The notes under the pieces were generated by a model, which was not told the DNA's origin, made no database searches, and was given only the letters and a program-made list of their open reading frames with translations. A program made the translations under genes and the position numbers. Below are positions 9,121 to 19,914 of a stretch of DNA of 64,000 nt, one piece after another. Position 1 is the first letter of the stretch, and each line of letters opens with the position of its first letter. Source of the stretch: Lytechinus variegatus (lineage: Eukaryota; Echinodermata; Echinoidea; Temnopleuroida; Toxopneustidae); NCBI RefSeq assembly GCF_018143015.1, contig NC_054740.1, forward strand, positions 17,963,190 to 18,027,189, in the 5' to 3' direction.

Positions 9121-12100
9121 ATGGCGAAACTGAAGATGACGGATGCTGATGACACACATCGCCTCAACTTGGCCTACCAAGACTTGAAAGAACTTCCAGA
9201 CAACATTATTCTTCATTATTCTAAGACAACATTTGTTTTAGACCTGAGCCATAACAAGTTTTCGTATCCTTTTTTAATTTTTTACTAAGTTTTTCATTTT
9301 ATTCAACATAACACGTCTAAGTCTAAGTTAACGGCTAAGCAAAAATAATATTCCAGTTAAAAGATTGAAAATAGAATGAAAAAGAATCATGCAAAGTTTG
9401 AAGTTGAGACTGAGTCGAGAATTTTAACAAGTCATTTGTATGATTTCAATCATTTGTCTAGGGAATGGAATAATGTTTATCCCATCCCCTAGACAGGAAT
9501 AAAATTAACCGTCGTTTCTGGGGATTTATTCAACAATTTGTCTAGGGAATGGAATAATGTTTATCCCATCCCCTAGACAGGAATAACCGTCGTTTCTGGG
9601 GATTTATTTTATTCAACAATTTCTGACATTTTACTGTAATCCCCATGTATGGTGAGTGGAGCCAACGTAGTTCAGCGGAACAACCAAAATACAGAGACTG
9701 AAGCTTTTGGTCTACCCATCCCCCAGCCCCAGGGGGCCACTTACATTGACAAATGATTGACGAGTGGATACCATGCGCGACCAAAAAACATCTCTAAAAA
9801 GGATGTCTTTTTTAAGATAGGGCATGTATTGTTATGTACGTAATGTAATAAGGGTGTCAAAAACACAAAAATAATGAGAAAAGGGTATTTCGCTCGGAAA
9901 GCTACGTGATAAGGGTCAGTTTTTCAAGGGTATCCAGTAGACAAAAATGTTTTATAAAGGATGTAGTTTATGCCTGTACGTGTTTAGAGTCCGATCTGCA
10001 CGAGATGTGGGGCCATTCTAAGCCCGATGATGTACTAAAGGTAAACCGACGACCGAAGTCCATGACATAACCATTAGAATACCGCTGTACTTGTTTAGGG
10101 GTTCAATTAAAATACTTGCCAGTCGTTTTGCTTCTAATACTTGTGCATTTTCAGAATATGAAAAATATGTGTTTAGGGTGCTTTTGGAGACCCCTTGGTC
10201 AGTGGTCACGCATGGTATCCACTGGTCAATGGAAGTTTAACTTGACAGTCGACAAACGATTGCCTTATGACGTGAAACCTGCCTAAGTAGAGTTAGATAT
10301 AAAAGAGTGTTGTGACTTTTATCACACTGACTGAGTTAGTCACTGAGTAATAAGTTGTCAAATGAAATACTTTAAAGAGGATTCTCAACTTGAAAAAAAA
10401 TGTCTTTTTTCTGTGTCCCATACCTAACAGCACATATTTTCTCTCTTAACGGTCAAGGTCATATGTCACCATTTTTTACATAATATGATAGATGGCATAT
10501 TTATTTGACATGTACATCCCAAAGCAACCATTTTGAATTATATCATAAAATATTCATTAGTAAATTAATTTGTTAAATCATAGATTCATTGATTATAGAT
10601 CAGAGTTAAATTATGTCTTATTTCGATATCTTATATTTTTATCAACTATTGTTTGTGTTTTGTATGTACCAATCATCTTTGTAAATTGTAAGCAATTCAG
10701 CCATAAGGCTGCTATGTGCAATGTTCTTTTTATACCGAAATAAATGAATAAATAAATAATTTATTTTAATAAATAAAATTTATTCAAATAAATTATTCTC
10801 CTAGATATCAGCCATCATGATGGTATTAAATCTAATGAATGTCATTTAACACTATTTTTCAGGCCTCTGAAATGTCTAAGGTGTACGATGCGCGTGAATT
10901 CTTGGACTTGCCCTTTACCAAAAGTTAACGGGACTTAATTGATTCTTCCTTAATTCATCATCAAAACAGAGAGCTAAGGACATTGGAGAGCTTTGACAAT
11001 ATTCACACACTAATCTTGGATAACAATGAGATAAAGTCACATACAAAGTTCCCTCCAATGCCCTGCTTACATACCCTGTGGGTCAACCGTAATAACATCA
11101 CCAACTTAACAACATTTGTTGAGACCTTGGCCCAGAACTTTCCCAAGCTGAAGTTTCTTAGCATGATGAACAACCCTGCTGCACCAAGCTACTTCAATGG
11201 AGGCACTTTTCAACAGTTTCAAGACTATAGGTAATACTAGGTGTACAGTTTAAAGAAGTTAGACTCCTTATCAATTTTCTGCTATGTGACAACTCTATAG
11301 ATTGATGTTTAGATTATCATGAATGAAAATCATATCTTATATAAAATGAAATAAAATCACTGCAATTGTGTCCAACTTCATAGGAACATTTAGCCATGTT
11401 CAACTCCGGGGTTAAATTATCCAAACAGGTTATACTGGTACCAATGAAATCTATCGATTTGGAAGAGCAAATTACAACTGTGAATATTGAGTGGACTAGT
11501 TGCCCATCATGATATCTTTTTTTTTCAAAGATAGATATTCAATCAAAGTTACTTGGTTGTGCTTGAAAACCCTGTAGGTCAAACTACTATTGAAAGCCCT
11601 ATTAAGTCTACTAATACTTTAGGGGCCAATTTATACAAGCAGTTATGCTTTCTTTGACCCCTCCACGTGTAATATATCTTTTAATGTCAATGATTTGTAT
11701 ATACGTATATTTTTAATTGTGGAAATAAAAATTTGAATTGAATTACATCATGTGTCTTTGATTAAAAAAAAAAACAAATCTGCTAGTGATAAGTTAGTCA
11801 GGGTATACATGTAAGTCTGCCTATATATATATTTTTTTTATTGGATCATATAATTACCATTTAATATTAACTTATTAAGATGTTTTCTTTTTTTAGGCAG
11901 TATGTGATCAGTCAGCTTCCTGTACTTGAGACATTAGATGATCAACCAGTCACTTGGGATGAGAGACAGGAAGCTGAAAGGATATATAAACAGATGTTCA
12001 CCACAAAACAAAGAACAAAGAAGGTGGTTAAAGATTTTTCCCCCAATTACTCTACCAAGGATGTTTCATAAGGATTTATAAGAGTTGCATCTAATGGCAA

Positions 12101-12974
12101 TTATTATAATCTTATTTCTAACTGCAGCAGCATGTATCTCTTGAATAATCTGACCAGTGCGATAATATGTTGTATACCACATGCAATTATGAGTTCAAGT
12201 GCAATTGCAAATTAAAATCATCATTGACAAGTAGTGAAATACCATTAGGCCTGTTTTGTTTAAAACAATTACTGATAACTGGTCTTGAATTCCATTTCCA
12301 TGGAAACCTTGATTTTTATTTGTTGTTTGGCAAACTGTCCATGGTAGTTACAATTTGACATCAATAGCAATCCCTACATGTATCAAGTTACCTACTACAG
12401 GGGGATCTAGCCAGTTTAAATATCTTAGGGTTGCAGAAATCTGTTGACAAGTTGATATTTACAATTGTTGCATACGTACAAGGCTAATATTTTTGTGGAT
12501 GCCTTGGAATAATTTTATGTGGCATGATATGGATGGACTTATGTGCAGGACTGAAAAAAGGTGAGAATTACAATAGACTAGAACCAAATACTTATACAAT
12601 AAATACAGTTTTTGAATCATTCTTTTGAAATACTTCCTTGACTCTTTGTCAAATCTGTTACAGGCAATACCAATTAATTGTTTGATAAAATTACCGGTAA
12701 ATTTTGAATTAAGCAATTTGTTACATTGCTTTGTAAAACATGGGATTGTAATGAAATAACAATATACAGTAAGAACAGACATCACATTTAAATTAGGGAT
12801 ATTGCAATCAAATTGATGAATTTTGTCTGCATGGTTCTATCCTATTATCAGAAAACTCCTGATAGGAAATCCAAGCCAAGGCGGCATTCATCCAGTCGTA
12901 AGAGCATGGAAGAAGAGACTACTGGTGCAATAGACACTTTACCTGATCTTCCAGATCTTACAGGAGAAACATGA
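9121..12974 (+). CDS. Leucine-rich-repeat protein, LRMDA (C10orf11)-like, complete
   Basis: Four exons are proposed: 9121-9263, 10970-11230, 11897-12023 and 12852-12974, giving 217 aa. Splice phases 2, 2 and 0 join without a break. Residues about 15-125 form leucine-rich repeats (LNLAYQDLKELP, VLDLSHNKF, TLILDNNEI, TLWVNRNNIT, FLSMMNNPAAP). A cap follows with the order YVISQLPVLETLDD then VTWDERQEAERIYK, the arrangement found at the end of small LRR proteins such as LRMDA. The C-terminal 40 residues are basic, then acidic and disordered (KPRRHSSSRK, then DLPDLTGET). LRMDA is linked in vertebrates to melanocyte differentiation and vesicle traffic; the role here is unknown. The third donor (AAG|GTGGTT) is weak. 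Read-through would give an alternative end at 12071. The start is the first ATG after the shared promoter. Confidence 0.85.
9264..10969. other. Intron 1 of the LRR gene
   Basis: No coding signal is seen. The intron contains the 84-bp duplication at 9452-9620. At about 10670-10765 an apparent retroelement 3' tail is seen: TTGTAAATTGTAAGCAATTC, GCCATAAGGCTGCTATGTG, then a run of AAATAAATGAATAAATAAAT. Short simple 3' repeats of this kind are typical of CR1-like LINEs or SINEs. A minus-strand 80-codon frame at 9542-9784 has no recognisable domain. Confidence 0.5.
9452..9620. repeat. 84-bp tandem duplication with internal palindrome
   Basis: TTTGTCTAGGGAATGGAATA begins at about 9453 and again at about 9537, and both copies run through ATCCCATCCCCTAGACAGGA and CGTCGTTTCTGGGGATTTAT. 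Each unit is itself a hairpin (TGTCTAGGG paired with CCCTAGACA). Copy 1 has about five extra bases (AAATT) and copy 2 ends with an extra TATTT. This may be a small foldback element duplicated in place. Confidence 0.85.
11352..11513 (+). repeat. Dispersed repeat, copy A (intron 2 of the LRR gene)
   Basis: About 160 bp is shared at roughly 90 percent by eye with 16467-16618. Shared blocks include TTCAACTCCGGGGTTAAATT, ACCAATGAAATCTATCGATT and TGGAAGAGCAAATTACAACT. No terminal inverted repeats are evident and both copies lie in the same orientation. It could be an old SINE-like repeat or the internal part of a larger element. Further right, 11700-11745 carries GAAATAAAAATTTGAATTGA, a plausible retroelement or transcript 3' tail. 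Confidence 0.8.
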
Positions 12975-15656
12975 TGGAAACCATCTTTATTTCAGCATTC
13001 AAATACACAAACGAAGGGACCACTGGCGAGTAGTTGTAATGAAAGGATGCAAAGGTGTGGTGCTTTTTACAAGAGACTGTTATTCATCTATCAACTCCAG
13101 GTCGCCAAGCTCAACACTGTCTTCCAGCTTTTGATTGTGAATCAGAACAATATATTGTAAGCAGAATCCAATTCTTATTTCATTGCATTTCACCTATCAC
13201 AAGAGCACACCTGCTGCATTATGATATATTTGCCATCTGATATAGTCTGCAGGCACAGACCCTAATTGACATTTTAACTAACAGTCTGACATTAGTTTGA
13301 TGGCATGAGGCATCAATGAGGCATGAACCAATTGTACTGCACTCTCATTTAGCCCAGGGAGTCTGAAAAATTCAGACAACTTTAGAATGTTTCAACAATC
13401 CAGGTTTTGTTCCTGCATTCCAATTCGGATACAAGTATAAGTAATGGCATTGTTCAGTATTCAACTTTCCAAAAAATATGAAAAGTAATTGTTTTCAGAC
13501 ATTTCACACTGCCTCAAACAACAAAGATATGGTGTGCTAACCATGTGAAAATCTATATGTTTAACGGTGCAACTTATTGTGAATGTCATTTTGTTTAGTA
13601 GATTTTGCACAATACTCTTTATATGTACACTCATTACTACCATACATTAATGCCATAATGGAGCAATGATTTGACTGGATTGAGGCTAAAACTTTTTTTT
13701 TATGATACATGGTTTTTCGTCTATTTTTTCCTTTGAAAAATTGTGTATATATTTAATGCATAGTTTTAAGATTTCTTCAACATGTGATATTTGATTTATA
13801 TGTAACCTCTGTCATCTAGGCCTCTACATGCCAGTCTACTGAATCCTGTTATGAAAAAGAATCAGTTCAAATGATTGTATTTTTATTTTCTGTGAAGACA
13901 TTATTGTGAAGAAGTAAATTATAAAAAAAATATAAAGTGTACTCGAACTACTAATATTTTTGAAAATTATTGTCAGTACTTACGTGTATCTTGAACAGTA
14001 TTGATGATTTATCAAGTAAATCTAAGACAAATCTTGCCATTTTTTATTGGTTTGACTCTGAACCTACAAGTTTATAAAATAGACAGATGAAGTACTATTT
14101 TCTGTCAGGCGTACAGCTAGTGAATTGAGTTGAATAATATTAGTTAGTTGAAATGGTGATTTCTCGTTTACTGCAAAAAGGAATGTCAATCTGATGTAAA
14201 GTACATAATTATATCCATTTAGTCTAATTCATTGAAATGTCATCTGTCATCAAGCTGCTTTAATAAGAAAATGCCAATATTAAGGTCTCAGTGATCTCAT
14301 TTTTTCAAAAAGTCTTATTTTTTATTCTTATTTTTCTTATTGTTAGATCAGATTTTGGCCAAATTAAATCATCAGTGCACTAGTGTTTATTACTAAATAT
14401 TTTTGTAGTTTCTATGGGGCATGTTTGTGGCAATTAAGAAGTAAAGCTTTGAACATATGCACCTGTTGCAGGAAAGCTCTGATAATAATTTGGAGAATTA
14501 ATGATATGATTCATTGTGATTTTGTAGCTTCACTGTCTGATTGTCATCTTTATAATGCTTTAAGATAGAGATGTCAAAAGTTTAATAACATAACCTTGGA
14601 AGACTGGTTTTGGATTCATGTGGATGGTTTTGAATAATGCCAAGAGGAATTCATTTTCAACTTTTTGTGATAATTTAAATGAGGTGCAATATTTTCTTAT
14701 TGAAAGTAATAAGAGTATGAACTGTGATTTCCTGGTTTGTAAAGAAATGGATGTCAATGCTGTAAAAGAATTTAAAGCAGTAAGAGATCAGGAAAGTGTC
14801 TTATCTCGGAAAGAAGTCGTACAGTACTTAGAATTTATATGTATTTCTTAGTTTCAATTAACTCCATCTTCTCTCCCTATATGTGTTATTAATTTCTTAT
14901 TTTTGTGTACAATGTTTTTTTTTTCTTTTCTTTTTATAGAATTTCCACATATATGCTATATGTATATTATTTGGCAAATACAGATGATATATTATGTTTA
15001 AGTGTTATACTTGCTTGATACTTATGCCATTGAGAACTTGGCCTATAGTTATAAATGCATGTAATTTAACTTGATTAATGAGAGTTCATGTTTCCATTTC
15101 TATAAATGATATTCCTATAGTATTTTATTGGTATTGCATACCTTTTTACTAACTGCTCTTCCATCAATGTATTGAATCATTCTCAAGAGTGTGCAGTAGT
15201 ACAATATGTATCAAATAACTATTAAAATTCTTGTACTTTCTACATGTATATGAATATACTGCAAAATGAATGAATAAAATTTAAAATATTGAATTAACAA
15301 TTTGGGGGTCTTCGATTTTCTTGAGTTAAAGTGGTAACCCTTTCAAGAAACTTATTAGAAATCCAACCTAAATGAAAAGTTGTTTTTAGAGGTTAGATAT
15401 ATAGGTGAAAGTTAGGAATTTTTAAGAAGTTGTAAATGTTGGCAATCACTATGTATCCATGGAGACTTCAAATTGGCTGCATTTATGATGTTATTGTGAT
15501 GTATGGTAGAGATGACTATTCTATTTATTTTGATACATACAATGGCCAAAATGCCAATTATCTTAAGTTAAAAATATACTTTGCTTTCATGAAGATATAA
15601 AACAATATACTACCTGTGTTATATTTTGATTACTTCCCCAGGGGAACGGGTATTGA

Positions 15657-16214
15657 AAGGACAAGTCCACCTCAACAAAGACTTAAATTGAATAAAGAGA
15701 AAAATCCAATAACCATTATACTGAAAACGTAAAATAAGGAAGTTATGACATTTCAAAGTTTTGCTTAATTTCACAAAACAGTTATATGCACCTCCTGGTT
15801 GGTATGCAAATGAGGGGACTGATGACATCTCTCACTATTTCTTTTGCATTTCATTATATGAAATATTGAAATTTTCTCATTTGTCATGTGAAACAAAATT
15901 TTATTCCTCCATGGACATGTGGAACTATCATTGTTTTAACACTTTGTGGTTCAATCAAGCTGGTCTGTATTATTGAAATATTGTCTATAATTCAAACAAT
16001 GGAGAACAAAAGAAATAGTGAGGGACATTATTGACTCTCATTTGCATAACACTGAGTTGTGCATACATGTATAACTGTTTTGTGAAAAATAAGCAAAATT
16101 TTAAATTGTCATAACTTATTTTACAACCGATTTCAATGAAATTTTCAGCATCGTGCTTGTTTGATTTTTCTCTGTTTATTCAAATCATGATCTTTCTGGG
16201 GTGGACTTGACCTG
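15657..16214. mobile_element. TTAA-type (Kolobok/T2-like) palindromic element, full-length copy
   Basis: Both ends are present: AAGGACAAGTCCACCTCAAC on the left and GGGGTGGACTTGACCT on the right. The long inverted arms contain the same words on opposite strands, such as GTTATGACATTTCAAA and CATAACTTATTTTACA. The centre carries CTATTTCTTTTG and its inverse. The flanks are degenerate versions of TTAA. The length is about 560 bp with no coding capacity. Divergence from the other copies suggests it is not recent. Confidence 0.7.
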
Positions 16215-16466
16215 TAAGGATATAACCACAAATCCCTGATAATTAAGTGCATGGCCTCTGGGATAGCTGTCCTCACCACTTGTCATAATACCCAGTAGCC
16301 AATTAGAAATTTACTTTTACTAACTTTGAGATCTCTGTTCTAATTAAAAAACAGTCATAATTTTCTTTTTGCTTTGTCTGATTTCTTTCTTTCTGTTGTA
16401 CTTATTTTTCTCACGCAAAATTTTGTGACCAAGGGTAGATTCCCTTAAAATTTGAAGAGAAAAAAA

Positions 16467-16618
16467 ATCACTGCAATTGCGTCCAACTTCATAGGAAAAC
16501 TAGCCAAGTTCAACTCCGGGGTTAAATTATCCACACAGGTTATACCAGTACCAATGAAATCTATCGATTTGGAAGAGCAAATTACAACTGTGAATATAGA
16601 GTGGACGAGTTGCCCAGA
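16467..16618 (+). repeat. Dispersed repeat, copy B
   Basis: This is the partner of 11352-11513 in the same orientation, with scattered substitutions and short indels (for example AACTAGCCAAG in place of ACATTTAGCCATG). The two copies flank the 3' region of the LRR gene. They could reflect either separate insertions or an old local duplication. Confidence 0.8.
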
Positions 16619-17399
16619 ATGAAAAGGATGATTATTGAGTCCAAGACTGGCAGTGGTTTATAGTGGGCTCCGCAGATACCTATTGAACCACTGTTAAACC
16701 ATACTGAACAGGGGTCACAGAACGATTTTCAAAGTGGTGGGGCTGAATATGCAAAAAATCACAATCATATGGTAATTTTTACGTTTTTGTACACTGTTTT
16801 GGGAAACCTGTCCCTGTTGATATATACAAAGGTTAAAAAATGAATAGAAGAAACGTTTTAGTCATTTTGAGATTCCTTCCTCTGCACTTGAGTGGCATAT
16901 ATCACCCCCAGGTTTTGTGACATTTCTTGAAATTTTTCATGTCTAGCTGCTCGGAGCTGCTTCCAAGAGAATAATGACAAATAGATTTTTTTTAAACTCT
17001 GGGTCTGGACTCAACATCAGCATCATTATGGGAACTGAGAATGCTTGGAATAATGGAATTTGAAGTCAAAATTTAATTTAAATGTTCATCAATAAACGAC
17101 AAGGCAGCAGTTTATTTGCTAGGTTTTAAGTGTTTGGGTATTATGGTCCCTTTCTCTTGGACAATAATAACAACCATTACTCCTCAGGAGTGGTCCTCTC
17201 ATCTAAACACATCGGGCAGATCTAAATCAAACAATAATAAGCTCCCTTTTGTGCCCGTAGTGCTTCAACTTGTTCAAATGAATTGTTGTGAAATAAACAC
17301 TGGAATTTCAGAAAAGACATCCTGAAATAACAAAGTCGGGGAACAAAGTATAAACATCTACTATTGTTCTTTCTTGACAATCTATATCATTGTCATATC

Positions 17400-18480
17400 A
17401 TCCCGGCTGCGCTGACATCCCGGGGCTGAATGACATCCATTCCCGGATCCGTTTCACGTCAACGCCCAAAAACCCGCACGCGCGCGATCACGAGATGCTA
17501 GATGAAAGTTGAGATTTGAGGAGATACTACTACCAGTCGAAAACGTAACCCGTTTATTGTAAGTAAGAACAAACTGATTGCACTATGTCAATCAGAATTT
17601 ACTATCGCCTCGGCTTTCTGTCGTTCCCATCATTGGTACTGAGTCGAGTTTTATAATGTAAATGAAGATCAATTAAGCTAAACTGGCCAGCTTGAATTGA
17701 GGGCTTGTTTGTGACTTTCTATACGTAACTGACATTGCTTTACACGGGGAACTCCCCGCGAGGTAAGCAATCCTTGCCCGTGGCGTGGCCATGGAGGCCC
17801 AATTGGGCGTTGCGTTGCAAGAAAACCACCACAGCTGCAGGCCCTTGGCCTTAGACTAGTCCTTGACTTTCTTACTCTTTGATTCTCTTTTTAATCAGGG
17901 AGGGGGGGAGGTAAGATTAAAAAACTAAGGCCAGCCAAGTGGTAAAACTTAGTGATTGATGAGTACGGTACCAACCATATACTGACTAGGCCTAGATCTA
18001 ACTGTGGACTGTATTACTATTAGGGCCTAACTGCTTTTTTGTTTTAAAATGGTTTACCGGTACAAACTGAGTGTCAGGGAGAGTGGTTGGTTGGTTGGTT
18101 GGTGATCTGGTCAATTCCAAGTTCCAGATTTTCATAGACAATCATCATGTCAGAGATGCCAAGACAGTCTTGGGCCAAGTTCAAAATGTAATGCGTGAGA
18201 TTTTCATGACTCACTGCACTGGGACACTGGTGACTCGACGTCTCTGCGCGTGCACGGCCAGTAGGCAGTACTTACACTTACATTACGTTTTGAAAAGGCG
18301 CGCACGCGAGATATGGGCTTCATCATGATATCGATCTATACTCCATGCGATGCACACACGCGATTCATCGTATCAGGTACTAACTGTGCGCTGACTGCAC
18401 TCCTGATTCGTCTCACGTGCCGTGGTACGGTAGACGTGACGGCGTGCGAAAGCGGTCGGCCAGTGCGTATAATCTAGTGA
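17400..18480 (+). promoter_or_regulatory. CpG-rich candidate promoter / 5' UTR region for VAMP7
   Basis: Two CpG clusters stand out: about 17400-17520 (CCCGCACGCGCGCGATCACG) and about 18230-18450. The pieces between, such as GAAAACGTAACCCG and AACTCCCCGCGAGGTAAGC, look like promoter-proximal DNA with possible 5' UTR donors. The words ATGCGTGAGA and TCTCACGCA recur at about 18190, 18540, 18580 and 18595 on both strands. Assignment to VAMP7 rests only on position and strand; no TATA box or start site is evident. Confidence 0.3.
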
Positions 18481-18943
18481 ATAATGCTACTTTTTCTCTT
18501 TTTTTTCTGTCTGGTCCGGATGCGTGAGAAAAATGGGTGCCATGCGTGAGATCGTGAGATGGACCCTAGCTGCTTGATTCTCACGCACAATGCGTGAGAC
18601 TTGGTAGCTCTGTCATGTTACGAAGTGAGGTAATCCTGTTGACCTTGATCATGTTGATCACTTCATCTGATGGAACCGTGGCAGTGAATGGATTTGCTGT
18701 ATTCTCGTTTCGGTCTCATATCCTCGGCGTAGTAGACTCGTCTGACCTACAGCCTCAGGTCAAAGTGCGATAATTATGAATTACTTCCACCATCATTGTC
18801 TTGTAGGATATGCAAACTTAGTTGAATAAAGAAGTCAATGAGAAGCCCAATTTTAATGCATTTAAAGAATCTATTAATGAATTACCTAGTATTGCTATTG
18901 GTAATTTAACAAGAGAGGGAGAGAGATCAGTGATAAATATTAT

Positions 18944-19201
18944 TCAAATCTTTGGGGGGTTTTCACATGTTTCAGGATGAATATAAAATCTGCATTTCTT
19001 TCCAATAATGTTGCTAGATCTGATATTGTCTTGTTTAGGTTTCAGGCTTTTTTGCATCATTCTCCATTCTCTTTGATATTTCTTACATTGTAGTAATAAG
19101 TGTTCTGTTATTTGTTGGAGTACTGTGCAAGAATATCTGCATGCTCGTGTTTTACCGAGATCAACCACTACTGGTATACTGTTTTTGGTATACATTCTCA
19201 A
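18944..19201 (-). mobile_element. LINE ORF2 C-terminal remnant
   Basis: An 85-codon minus-strand frame contains RACRYS, then ITEHLLLQCKKYQREW, then GKKCRFYIHPETCENP. This is the usual end of a non-LTR reverse transcriptase ORF, with a zinc-knuckle-like C/H block (C..C about 12 residues before EHLL.C) and a conserved tail. Only this last segment is seen; the reverse transcriptase and endonuclease domains are absent, so it is a 5'-truncated copy. The clade cannot be fixed from the tail alone. It lies just upstream of VAMP7. Confidence 0.7.
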
Positions 19202-19914
19202 TTGAGTCTATCTTTAAGCACCAGTCCGCAGCTGGTAGCTAGGTGCACAGAGAAATATGCAATGCAATCTCCAATATTGGCAACTTTTTGCAAAAAGGAA
19301 AGATAATTACATGAAAAGAAACAAAGTCAACAACAAGGTAATTTTTCATTCATTCCACCTGCTTGTATGCTGAAGGAGAAAAGATGTTCCGTGGACTTTT
19401 GTTTGACATATATTGGGGATCTGTATTTCAAAATATGGTACAGTTTTACAGCTGAAGATTAGACCCAAAATGTGAATAGTCATGATGCAGCCCTATTTTG
19501 TAACCAATTTTATGAAGGATACAGTCACCTTTTGATGCAGGCATCTCGTGTCAAGTAACAGTAAAAAAAATGAAGGTTCTTTGAATTAATTGAAGACTTA
19601 TGATATTGCACAGTGCAATTGAATACCTCTATCTCAAGTATATGAAACATTTGGATACCAGCAACATTTCTCTGTGATCATAAATTCCTCTCGAGAATTA
19701 ATGACCCAGGTGTTATTAGTTTGCTGCAAAAGTTATTTGTATGTAGTTTCACAGAGCTTTCACAGTGGACAAAGAAGCAACCCATTCAGTTTATGATATG
19801 CTGGATTGCTGTGCTGGTGTTAACCATTTCAAACCTCAATGCTCCTCAATACAAATCAATCTCTGGAATTATTACATCCCGATTTAGTTGATATGTGTAA
19901 TTAAGAAGAAAGAG

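Larger units (their letters stand above)
12975..19914. other. LRR-gene 3' region and VAMP7 upstream region
   Basis: No coding exon is supported. The LRR-gene stop at 12972-12974 is followed by AT-rich DNA. A polyadenylation signal AATAAA at 15273-15278 is a reasonable distal 3' end, which would give a 3' UTR of about 2.3 kb; this is inference. The stretch includes a Kolobok/T2-like element (15657-16214), a dispersed repeat (16467-16618), CpG-rich DNA (17400-18480) and a LINE tail (18944-19201). Frames of 60-85 codons here lack any recognisable domain. Confidence 0.4.
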
